Source: Hymenobacter tibetensis
GTDB lineage: Bacteria; Bacteroidota; Bacteroidia; Cytophagales; Hymenobacteraceae
Reading direction: 5' to 3'
NCBI RefSeq assembly: GCF_022827545.1
Contig: NZ_CP094670.1
Coordinates: 67,838-131,837 of the forward strand
Length of the DNA stretch: 64,000 nucleotides
The notes beneath the pieces are model-generated. The model had not been told where the DNA came from. It was given only the letters and a program-made list of their open reading frames with translations, and searched no databases. Of the stretch, positions 53,113 through 61,198 are shown piece by piece. Position numbers and translations under genes: made by a program. The first letter of the stretch is position 1, and each line of letters opens with the position of its first letter.

Positions 53113-54774
53113 ATGAGACGCCTCACCAAACTCTCAATAGTACTGCCTTTCCTGGCCCTGGCTTCCTGCCAAAAAGACTTCCTGGACGAAGAGCCGCTTG
53201 ACTTCCTGAGCTCGGAAAACGCCTTTGTGACCTACGCCGACTTCAACGCCTCCGTGAACAACCTCTACCGGCTGGTGCGGACCGAGTTCTACACCCAGGA
53301 CGAGAACTTCCCGATGGACTACATCTACGGCACCGACATCGTGTTTGATGGGCAGGCTAGTTTGCGGCGCTTCACCAATTATCCGGGCACCATGAGCCCG
53401 TCCTTTGCCGTGCCCGCCGACCATTGGACCGACTTGTACAAAATCATTGCGGAAACCAATACCATCCTCTCTCGTTTGTCGGCCTCGAAGATGACGGACA
53501 GTGAGAAAGCAGTAATTGAAGGCCGTGCCCGATTTTTCCGGGCCTTTTCCTACCGTACCCTAGCGTACCTCTACGGCGGCGTGCCCCTGGTGCTGGAAGA
53601 AGTAACGGCCCCCCGCTACGACTACACCCGCGCCAGCAAAGAAGAAGTGCTGGGCCAAGCTATTGCCGATTTGACGGTGGCCGTGGCTACCCTGCCAGGT
53701 ATTGCCCAGGTGAGAGACGGCGAAATCAGCAAGCCCGCGGCCCAGCATCTGCTGGCAGAAGTGTACCTCGCTGCCGGCGACTACGCCGCTGCCGCCACGG
53801 CCGCCACCGCAGTCATCGGCGACGCCAGCGTGGGCCTGATGCGCACCCGCTTCGGGAGGCGTTCCACCGTAACACCCGGCGACGTGTACTGGGACTTGTT
53901 TCAGCGGGGCAACCAAAACCGCACGGCCGGCAACCGGGAAGGCTTATGGGTGGTGCAATTCGAAACCGATGTACCCGGCGGGGCTTCCACCTCGTTGGCC
54001 ATTGCGGGCAATGCCCTCTATGAGCGGCACCACGGCCCGTTTCTGTCCGAGTTTCGCATCGGCTCGTCGGCACCTTTTCTGTGGCCGGCCGGCGACTACA
54101 CGGGTGGCCGCGGCATCGGGTGGGCCGTCTCAACCAAGCACTTCAGCAACACCATTTGGGCCAGCGACTTCACCACCGATATGCGCAACGCCAATCACAA
54201 CTTTGTGCGGGTGTACACCTACAACAATCCGGCGGTAACAAGCCTGTTCAACCGAACCGTTTCGACGGAGGCCCCGCCCACGGGCATCACGGTGCCCAGC
54301 CGCCGGTTCTATGCCTACCAGTCCAAGGTTACTACGCCGGCTGACCACCCCACAAACCTGTATGCCAATCCGGCAACGTTGCAATTGAAAGCCACCGCGG
54401 GCGGTACCTACACCGACCAGTACATGTTCCGGCTGGCCGAAACTTACCTGATTCGCGCTGAGGCCCACTTCGGCCGCGGCGACCGGGTTGCCGCCGCGGC
54501 CGACCTCAACGTGGTGCGCAGCCGGGCCGGCGCTTCGCCTGTAACACCCGCTAATGTCACGCTGGACTACATTCTGGACGAGCGGATGCGGGAATTGGGC
54601 ATCGAGGAGAAACGGCGGCTCACGCTCATGCGCTTGGGCAAGGTGGTAGACCGGGTGCGGCGCTACAATCCGTACTATAGTGACATCCAGGACCACCACA
54701 ACCTGTTTCCCATTCCGGCCGCCGAAATCGAGCGAAACCGCGCCGCGGTGCTGGAGCAGAACCCCGGATACTAG
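53113..54774 (+). CDS. SusD/RagB-family lipoprotein (glucuronan locus)
   Basis: Surface glycan-binding lipoprotein of 553 aa. Leader MRRLTKLSIVLPFLALAS ends at lipid-anchor Cys19, followed by QKDFLDEEPLDFLSSENAF. The family's helices are clear (TDLYKIIAETNTILSRLS, GRARFFRAFSYRTLAYLYGG, VPLVLEEV, and YLIRAEAHFGRGDRVAAAAD) and the C-terminus reads LDYILDERMRELGIEEKRRL with an FPIPAAEIERN segment. Partner of the preceding SusC. Confidence 0.95.
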   Translation: MRRLTKLSIVLPFLALASCQKDFLDEEPLDFLSSENAFVTYADFNASVNNLYRLVRTEFYTQDENFPMDYIYGTDIVFDGQASLRRFTNYPGTMSPSFAVPADHWTDLYKIIAETNTILSRLSASKMTDSEKAVIEGRARFFRAFSYRTLAYLYGGVPLVLEEVTAPRYDYTRASKEEVLGQAIADLTVAVATLPGIAQVRDGEISKPAAQHLLAEVYLAAGDYAAAATAATAVIGDASVGLMRTRFGRRSTVTPGDVYWDLFQRGNQNRTAGNREGLWVVQFETDVPGGASTSLAIAGNALYERHHGPFLSEFRIGSSAPFLWPAGDYTGGRGIGWAVSTKHFSNTIWASDFTTDMRNANHNFVRVYTYNNPAVTSLFNRTVSTEAPPTGITVPSRRFYAYQSKVTTPADHPTNLYANPATLQLKATAGGTYTDQYMFRLAETYLIRAEAHFGRGDRVAAAADLNVVRSRAGASPVTPANVTLDYILDERMRELGIEEKRRLTLMRLGKVVDRVRRYNPYYSDIQDHHNLFPIPAAEIERNRAAVLEQNPGY

Positions 54775-54891
54775 CCGCGTCGGTGCCAGTCAGTTTTCGC
54801 CCTGCGTATGGGTCATTCAGTAGCAACGGGCTGCTGATTTCGCGTCTGGTGGCGTGCATTGCCTGCCGGACTAACTTTGTTTGATGATCTG

Positions 54892-57800
54892 ATGAGAGAG
54901 TGGAAATTCTATCTGTTGCTAGCGTTGCTGCTTGGGGGAGGGTGCCTGTCTGCGCAGGCCCAGCCCATCCCCCAGCCCGTAACGCTAGCTTCTCGTTTCG
55001 GCCCGAAAGTGTTTCCGTTGGTGCATCAACGCATGGCAGTCCCCATCTACGTAGACGCCCAGGATGCCGAGGTAGTTGGTGTAGCCACCGAGGCCCTAGC
55101 CAACGACATCAACAGCATCACCACCGTGAAGCCCCAGACGCGCGCGGCAACGGAGCCGTTGGCACCCTACTCCGTCATTGTCGGGACCCTGGGGCACTCA
55201 CGACTGATCGACCAATTGGCCGCGAAACAAGCTGGCAACATCCAGCAGCTCAAGGGCCAGTGGGAAACGTTTAGCATCAGCGTAATCGATAGGCCGTTCG
55301 GGCAAGATGGAAAGGCGCTGGTGGTGGCTGGCAGCGACCGGCGCGGCACGGCCTTCGGGGTGTTCGAGTTGTCGCGCCGGCTGGGGGTGTCGCCGTGGTA
55401 CTGGTGGGCCGACGTGACTCCGCTTCACCAGGATAACCTGTACCTCACGGCAGGCACCCACCTCAGCCCGTCGCCCACGGTGAAGTACCGCGGCCTGTTC
55501 CTCAACGATGAAGACTGGGGCCTGCAGCCCTGGGCGGCTAAAAACATAGACCAAGACATCAAAGACATCGGGCCGAACACCTACGCCCGCCTCTTCGAGC
55601 TACTGCTGCGCCTGAAGGCCAACCTGATTTGGCCGGCCATGCACCCCAGCACCAAGGCCTTCTTCCATTACCCCGGCAACCCCAAGGTGGCGGATCGGTA
55701 CGCCATTCTGGTTGGCACCTCGCACGCCGAACCTATGCTGCGCAACAACGTGGACGAGTGGGACGAGAAAACCATGGGCCCGTTTGATTATTTCCGCAAC
55801 AAGCCCAGCGTGTACAACTACTGGAACCAGCGCGCCCAGGAAGCGGGGAAGATGGAAGCCATGTACTCGTTGGGTATGCGCGGCGTGCACGACAGCGGCA
55901 TGCAGGGAGCCAGAACGCCCAAGGAAGCCGCCCAAATGCTCGGCAGCGTGCTAGCTGACCAACGCGAAATCCTGCGCAAGAACGTAGCCGCCGACGTCAC
56001 GACGGTGCCGCAGGTGTTCACGGCCTACAAGGAAGTGTTGGACGTCTACGACCAGGGCCTGAAGCTGCCCGACGACGTAACGCTGGTTTGGCCCGACGAT
56101 AATTACGGCTACATCAGCCGCCTGAGCAACGCCGAGGAACAACGCCGCGGTGGTGGTTCGGGGGTGTACTACCACGCTTCCTACTGGGGGCGCCCCCACG
56201 ACTACCTGTGGCTCAGCTCCACCCATCCGGCCCTGATTCGAGAGGAAATGATGAAGGCCCACGCCCTCAAAACCGACCAACTTTGGGTGATGAACGTGGG
56301 CGACATCAAGCCGCTGGAATACAACGTGCAGCTGTTTCTGGATATGGCCTACGCTCCCCAGCCCTTCCAGGAGAGCAGCTACGTGCCGACGCACTTGCAG
56401 CAGTGGGCGCAGGAAGTGTTTGGTGAAGAACACGCGGCCGCCATCCGCGACATCCTGTGGAAATATTACGACCTAGCTTTTGAGCGCCGCCCCGAGTTCA
56501 TGGGCTGGAGCCAAACCGAGCCGACCACCCCCACCCACCGCACCGAGTACAACCACTTTTACTACGGCGACGAGGCCCAGCGTCGGCTGGATAGCTACGC
56601 TGCCTTGGAGCAGCAAGTCAAGCAGCTGCGCCCGAAAATCGGGGCGGCGCGTGCCGATGCTTTCTACCAACTGGTGTACTACCCCGTGGTGGGCGCCTCC
56701 CTGATCAACCAGAAATTCTTGTACCTCGATAAAAGCTACTTGTACGCCCGGCAAAACCGCGCCAGCGCCGCGGATTATGCCCGGTGGTCGGAGCAGGCGT
56801 ACGCAAGCATTGAGCGCGAGACAGAGTACCACAACAACCAACTGGCCGGGGGCAAATGGCAGGGCATGATGTCGATGAAGCCCCGCGACTTGCCGGTGTA
56901 CAAAGCACCCGTCCTGCCCACACTCTCGCCGGACACCTCGCAGGTATGGGGCGTGGCGCCGGAAGGCTTTGTCACGCAGGATTCATCGTTGCTAGGGCCC
57001 GGAACCCAACCTTTGGCGTTGCCTACGTTCGTGCCTTGGGGACCCACCAGTTACTTCATCGACGTGTTCTTGACGGGCCGCCAGGCCGTTACGTGGCGAG
57101 TTAAAACTTCCAATAAGTGGCTAGTCCTCTCTGCGCAGCAGGGTCAGCTAAGGGCAGGCGCGGGGCAAAACCAGCAGCGCCTCCAGGTACGCATCAACTG
57201 GGAAAAAGTACCGAAACGCGCTGCTTCCCTTACGGGATACATTACGTTCACGGGGGCTGGCAAGCCCCAGCGGGTAGCCGTGCGGGTGGAGGGCGCCGCG
57301 GAAAAAACGCTGGCGGGGTTTGCGGAAACCAATGGCTACATATCCATACCCGCCACCGAGTACAGCCGCAAAGTCAACCAGCCTACCAACCACTGGGCCG
57401 TAGTAGAAGGCCTAGGGCACACCGGCCGCGCCTTGCAGGCCTGGCCCTTGCAGACCACCCCCCTTGCAGAAGCCAACCACGTGCAGGCGCAAGCCTCGGT
57501 GGTGGAGTACGACTTTAGCACATTCACGAAAGCGGCACCCACAATTATGGTAACCACGCTGCCCACTCACCCCCTTACCCGCCAAGCAAGCATGCGCTAC
57601 GGCGTAGCGCTAGACGACGGCCCCGTGGAGGTAGTGGATTTCAAAACCGTTGGCCGCTCGGAAGAGTGGAAACAGAACGTGCTGCGTAACAGTGCCCGGC
57701 GTCAAGTCAAAGGGCAACTGCTCGCGCCGGGCCGCCACATCCTCAAGCTGTACCTTCTTGATCCGGGCGTCGTGCTAGACCACATTACCCTTGATTTGGG

Positions 57801-57912
57801 TGGCTTACAGCCTGCTTACAGCATCATTCCGGAAACGCGGCGGCCGAAAACAAACCTCCCAGTAGCCTCACCCACCCCGCAAGCCAAGCCCACCCCAACG
57901 GCCAACAACTAA
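54892..57912 (+). CDS. GH115 alpha-glucuronidase
   Basis: Family 115 glycoside hydrolase (1006 aa) that releases alpha-linked (4-O-methyl-)glucuronic acid, classically from internal xylose of glucuronoxylan. The start at 54892 gives the signal peptide MREWKFYLLLALLLGGGCLS; an in-frame start 33 bases upstream has no leader. Hallmarks are GTAFGVFELSRRLGVSPWYW, KYRGLFLNDEDWGLQPWAAK, LLRLKANLIWPAMHPSTKAF, VWPDDNYGYISRLSNAEEQ, GVYYHASYWGRPHDYLWLSS and WVMNVGDIKPLEYNVQLFLD, in the expected order. The C-terminal part (about 770-985) is the extra beta-sandwich domain of the family, and a Pro/Thr-rich tail ends the protein. It follows SusD and precedes a multidomain GH2. Confidence 0.93.
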   Translation: MREWKFYLLLALLLGGGCLSAQAQPIPQPVTLASRFGPKVFPLVHQRMAVPIYVDAQDAEVVGVATEALANDINSITTVKPQTRAATEPLAPYSVIVGTLGHSRLIDQLAAKQAGNIQQLKGQWETFSISVIDRPFGQDGKALVVAGSDRRGTAFGVFELSRRLGVSPWYWWADVTPLHQDNLYLTAGTHLSPSPTVKYRGLFLNDEDWGLQPWAAKNIDQDIKDIGPNTYARLFELLLRLKANLIWPAMHPSTKAFFHYPGNPKVADRYAILVGTSHAEPMLRNNVDEWDEKTMGPFDYFRNKPSVYNYWNQRAQEAGKMEAMYSLGMRGVHDSGMQGARTPKEAAQMLGSVLADQREILRKNVAADVTTVPQVFTAYKEVLDVYDQGLKLPDDVTLVWPDDNYGYISRLSNAEEQRRGGGSGVYYHASYWGRPHDYLWLSSTHPALIREEMMKAHALKTDQLWVMNVGDIKPLEYNVQLFLDMAYAPQPFQESSYVPTHLQQWAQEVFGEEHAAAIRDILWKYYDLAFERRPEFMGWSQTEPTTPTHRTEYNHFYYGDEAQRRLDSYAALEQQVKQLRPKIGAARADAFYQLVYYPVVGASLINQKFLYLDKSYLYARQNRASAADYARWSEQAYASIERETEYHNNQLAGGKWQGMMSMKPRDLPVYKAPVLPTLSPDTSQVWGVAPEGFVTQDSSLLGPGTQPLALPTFVPWGPTSYFIDVFLTGRQAVTWRVKTSNKWLVLSAQQGQLRAGAGQNQQRLQVRINWEKVPKRAASLTGYITFTGAGKPQRVAVRVEGAAEKTLAGFAETNGYISIPATEYSRKVNQPTNHWAVVEGLGHTGRALQAWPLQTTPLAEANHVQAQASVVEYDFSTFTKAAPTIMVTTLPTHPLTRQASMRYGVALDDGPVEVVDFKTVGRSEEWKQNVLRNSARRQVKGQLLAPGRHILKLYLLDPGVVLDHITLDLGGLQPAYSIIPETRRPKTNLPVASPTPQAKPTPTANN

Positions 57913-57954
57913 CTGGCTGGCAGGTGCTGCCGCGCGGAACTTGCTTCACCTTCT

Positions 57955-60900
57955 ATGCTTATGACCATTTGTTTTGGTTTTGTAAAGTGCCCACCTCTGC
58001 CCGCAAGCGTGTTGCTGGTGGCAGGGCTGCTGAGTAGCTCACCGTTGCGTGCGCAGCAACTCCCTGGCGGCGCGCGTGTTACCTACAACTTCAATCCTGC
58101 CTGGCAAGTGTACGTGGGCGAGGTTGCTGGCGCCGAGCAAGTAGGCTTCAACGATAAGCGCTGGAAAACCGTGGCGCTGCCCTGGGCTTGGAACGAGGAC
58201 GAGGCATTCAAAAAAGACATCAAGGACCTGAGCACGGGCGTAGCCTGGTACCGCAAGCACTTCCGGCTGCCAGCCCAGGCTGCTAGCCAGAAAGTGCTGG
58301 TGGAGTTTGAAGGGGTGCGGCAACATGGCCAAGTGTACGTGAACGGCCAACTAGTTGGGGAGCACGAAAATGGCGTCATGGCGTTTGGCTTTGATATCAG
58401 CAAGTATTTGAAGCCGGCCGGGCAGGAAAACGTGCTGGCCGTGCGCACCAACAACGACTGGGACTACAAAGAGAAGAAGAGCGGCCAGACGTACCAGTGG
58501 AGCAACCGCAACTTCAACGCCAACTACGGCGGCATTCCCAAAAACGTGTACCTGCACGTGGTGAACCCGCTGCACCAAACCCTGCCGCTCTACGCCGGAC
58601 TGGGTACCACCGGCGTGTACGTGCACGCCCGCGACTTCAATATACCAGCCCGCGAAGCCACCATCAGCGCCGAGGCGCAGGTGGTAAACGAAGACACAAC
58701 GCCCCACACGTTCGACTACGAGGTGCTGGTAGAAGACGCCGAGGGTAAAGTAGTGAAAACCTTTGCTGGCCCGGCCACCACGTTGCAGCCCGGAGAAACC
58801 AAAGTGGTGTCAGCAAGTGCCCGCCTGAGTGGCCTCAACTTCTGGAGCTGGGGCTACGGCTACCTCTACAAGGTGCACACCCTGTTGAAGGTGAACGGCA
58901 AGCCCACCGATAAGGTAACCACGCGTACCGGCTTCCGCAAAACCGAGTTCGGTAACGGCCTAATAAAGCTCAACGACCGGGTGCTGATGATGCACGGCTA
59001 CGCCCAGCGTACCAGCAACGAGTGGCCGGCCGTGGGGGTATCGGTGCCGGCCTGGCTCTCCGACTACAGCAACGGCTTGATGGTGGAAAGCAACGCCAAC
59101 TTGGTGCGTTGGATGCACGTCACGCCCTGGAAACAGGATGTTGAATCGTGCGACCGGGTGGGGCTGCTTCAAGCTATGCCGGCTGGCGACGCCGAGAAGG
59201 ACGTGACGGGCCCACGCTGGACCCAGCGCACCGAACTCATGCGCGATGCCATCATCTACAACCGCAACAACCCGAGCATCGTGTTCTATGAGTCGGGCAA
59301 CGAGAGCATCAGCGCCGAACACATGCAGGAAATGAAAGCCCTGCGCGACCAGTACGACCCGTACGGTGGCCGCGCCATCGGCTCGCGCGAGATGCTTGAC
59401 ATCGAGATAGCCGAGTATGGCGGTGAGATGCTTTACATCAATAAGAGCGCCAAGCACCCGATGTGGGCCATGGAATACTCGCGCGACGAAGGCCTGCGCA
59501 AGTACTGGGACGAATTTTCTCCACCCTTCCACAAGGACGGGGCGGGCCCGCTCTACAAAAACGCCGATGCCTCCGAGTACAACCGCAACCAAGACACGCA
59601 CGCGCACGAAAACGTGATGCGCTGGTACGACTACTGGCGCGAGCGGCCTGGCACTGGCAAGCGCGTCAACTCGGGCGGGGTCAATATCGTGTTCAGTGAC
59701 ACCAATACGCACTACCGCGGGGCCGAAAACTACCGCCGCAGCGGTGAGGTTGATGCGTTGCGAATTGCCAAAGATGGTTTCTATGCCCACCAAGTGATGT
59801 GGGACGGCTGGGTGGAGCCGGAAAAGCAGCGCACCCACATCATCGGGCACTGGAACTACCAAGCCGGCGTAACCAAGGACGTGACGGTGGTATCGAGCGG
59901 CGAAAAAGTGGAACTGCTGCTTAATGGCAAGTCGTTGGGCTTCGGCGAGCAAAGCCACCGCTTCCTGTACACCTTCAAGAACGTAGCCTGGCAGCCGGGC
60001 ACGCTCCGGGCTGTTAGCTACAACAGCCAGGGCCAAAAAGCCAGTGAAGCCGAACACCAAACAGCTGGCGCGCCGGTAGCTCTCCGCCTTACGCCTATCG
60101 TGAGTCCTGCGGGCCTGCACGCCACTGGTGCAGACCTGGCCCTGGTGCAGGTGGAAGTGGTAGATGCGCAGGGCCGCCGCTGCCCCACCGCGCTGGATAT
60201 GGTCAGCTTCACCCTCACTGGTGCGGCCGAGTGGCGCGGGGGCCTTGCCCAGGGACCCGACAACCACATCTTGAGCAAGAGCCTGCCCGTGGAAGGGGGC
60301 GTGAACCGTGTGCTGCTGCGCACCACTGCCAAGGCTGGCACCATCAAGCTGCAAGCCACTGCGGCGGGCCTCAAGTCCGCCGCTCTTAGCCTGAAATCCA
60401 GAGCCGTACCGCAGCAACACGGGCTGGCCACCGAACTGCCCGGTGCAGCGCTAGCGGGCAGCCTGCAGCGAGGGCCCACACCCGCAACGCCGGCTTTTAC
60501 CGCCTCCCGCGCACCCCTAACGATAACCAGCGTCACGGCTGGCTCCAACGCCGAGAAAGCAAAGCTCACCTTCGACGACAATGAGCTGTCAGAGTGGAGC
60601 AGCGCCGGGCCAGTGGCATCCGCCTGGATTCAGTACGACCTAGAGCGGCCTGCTGCCATCAGCGAGGTAGCTATGAAACTGGTGGACTGGCGCTCCAGCC
60701 AGTACCCCATTCGGATTCTGGTGGATGGCAAGCAGGCTTTTGTGGGCCTCACTGAGCGCACACTAGGCTACTTCACGGCTGCTTTCCCGGCCGTAACGGG
60801 CAAAACCCTGCGCATCGAGCTAACCGGGGCCAGCCGCAACCAAGACGCCTACAATATTGTGGAAATCACCGGACAGAAAGATCCGGCTGCCGGTGGCAAC

Positions 60901-60978
60901 CAGCCCAAAGCCAAGGCCACGCTCGGCCTAGTGGAAGTGGAAGCCTATGAAAAAGCAACGGGGCAGCTCGTCAAATAG
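57955..60978 (+). CDS. Multidomain GH2 glycosidase (beta-galactosidase-like)
   Basis: Secreted GH2 protein of 1007 aa. After the leader come the sugar-binding jelly roll (about 45-215), the Ig-like domain (about 216-330) and the TIM barrel, with acid/base Glu450 (FYESGNESISAEHM) and nucleophile Glu507 (PMWAMEYSRDE). Downstream are DUF4982-type (HIIGHWNYQAGVTKDVTVVS) and Ig-like regions and, near the C-terminus, a discoidin-like F5/8 type C domain (AISEVAMKLVDWRSSQYPIR) that could bind sugar. It lacks the N-x-K motif of glucuronidases where I looked, so beta-galactosidase or another exo-activity is likelier. It follows GH115 by 42 bases, so cotranscribed. Confidence 0.87.
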   Translation: MLMTICFGFVKCPPLPASVLLVAGLLSSSPLRAQQLPGGARVTYNFNPAWQVYVGEVAGAEQVGFNDKRWKTVALPWAWNEDEAFKKDIKDLSTGVAWYRKHFRLPAQAASQKVLVEFEGVRQHGQVYVNGQLVGEHENGVMAFGFDISKYLKPAGQENVLAVRTNNDWDYKEKKSGQTYQWSNRNFNANYGGIPKNVYLHVVNPLHQTLPLYAGLGTTGVYVHARDFNIPAREATISAEAQVVNEDTTPHTFDYEVLVEDAEGKVVKTFAGPATTLQPGETKVVSASARLSGLNFWSWGYGYLYKVHTLLKVNGKPTDKVTTRTGFRKTEFGNGLIKLNDRVLMMHGYAQRTSNEWPAVGVSVPAWLSDYSNGLMVESNANLVRWMHVTPWKQDVESCDRVGLLQAMPAGDAEKDVTGPRWTQRTELMRDAIIYNRNNPSIVFYESGNESISAEHMQEMKALRDQYDPYGGRAIGSREMLDIEIAEYGGEMLYINKSAKHPMWAMEYSRDEGLRKYWDEFSPPFHKDGAGPLYKNADASEYNRNQDTHAHENVMRWYDYWRERPGTGKRVNSGGVNIVFSDTNTHYRGAENYRRSGEVDALRIAKDGFYAHQVMWDGWVEPEKQRTHIIGHWNYQAGVTKDVTVVSSGEKVELLLNGKSLGFGEQSHRFLYTFKNVAWQPGTLRAVSYNSQGQKASEAEHQTAGAPVALRLTPIVSPAGLHATGADLALVQVEVVDAQGRRCPTALDMVSFTLTGAAEWRGGLAQGPDNHILSKSLPVEGGVNRVLLRTTAKAGTIKLQATAAGLKSAALSLKSRAVPQQHGLATELPGAALAGSLQRGPTPATPAFTASRAPLTITSVTAGSNAEKAKLTFDDNELSEWSSAGPVASAWIQYDLERPAAISEVAMKLVDWRSSQYPIRILVDGKQAFVGLTERTLGYFTAAFPAVTGKTLRIELTGASRNQDAYNIVEITGQKDPAAGGNQPKAKATLGLVEVEAYEKATGQLVK

Positions 60979-61198
60979 CAATTCAGCCTAGCCCGCGCCC
61001 CGGCAACTTGCCGCATTGCTCTTTCAGCAAGCTGTAGAAAGCACCCCATACCTATTTCCTTTCATGACCGCTCCTGCTTTTTTTGAAGTCATCAAACGGC
61101 TACTTGTGCGACTTACAGCGTAAGCCATTCGTTTCGGGAGCTCAGCCAGGTGGGCAACCCAACACCACCCTGGCAACTCTTTCCTTCTTGCGCACCTT

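Noticed and set aside
58960..60420. 486-aa minus-strand open frame
   Set aside because: It is the antisense shadow of the GH2 gene. The GH2 catalytic motifs on the plus strand are unequivocal.
60979..61198. 19-codon ORF between GH2 and GH106
   Set aside because: Short frame starting at about 61063 with no conserved pattern; no evidence that it is translated.
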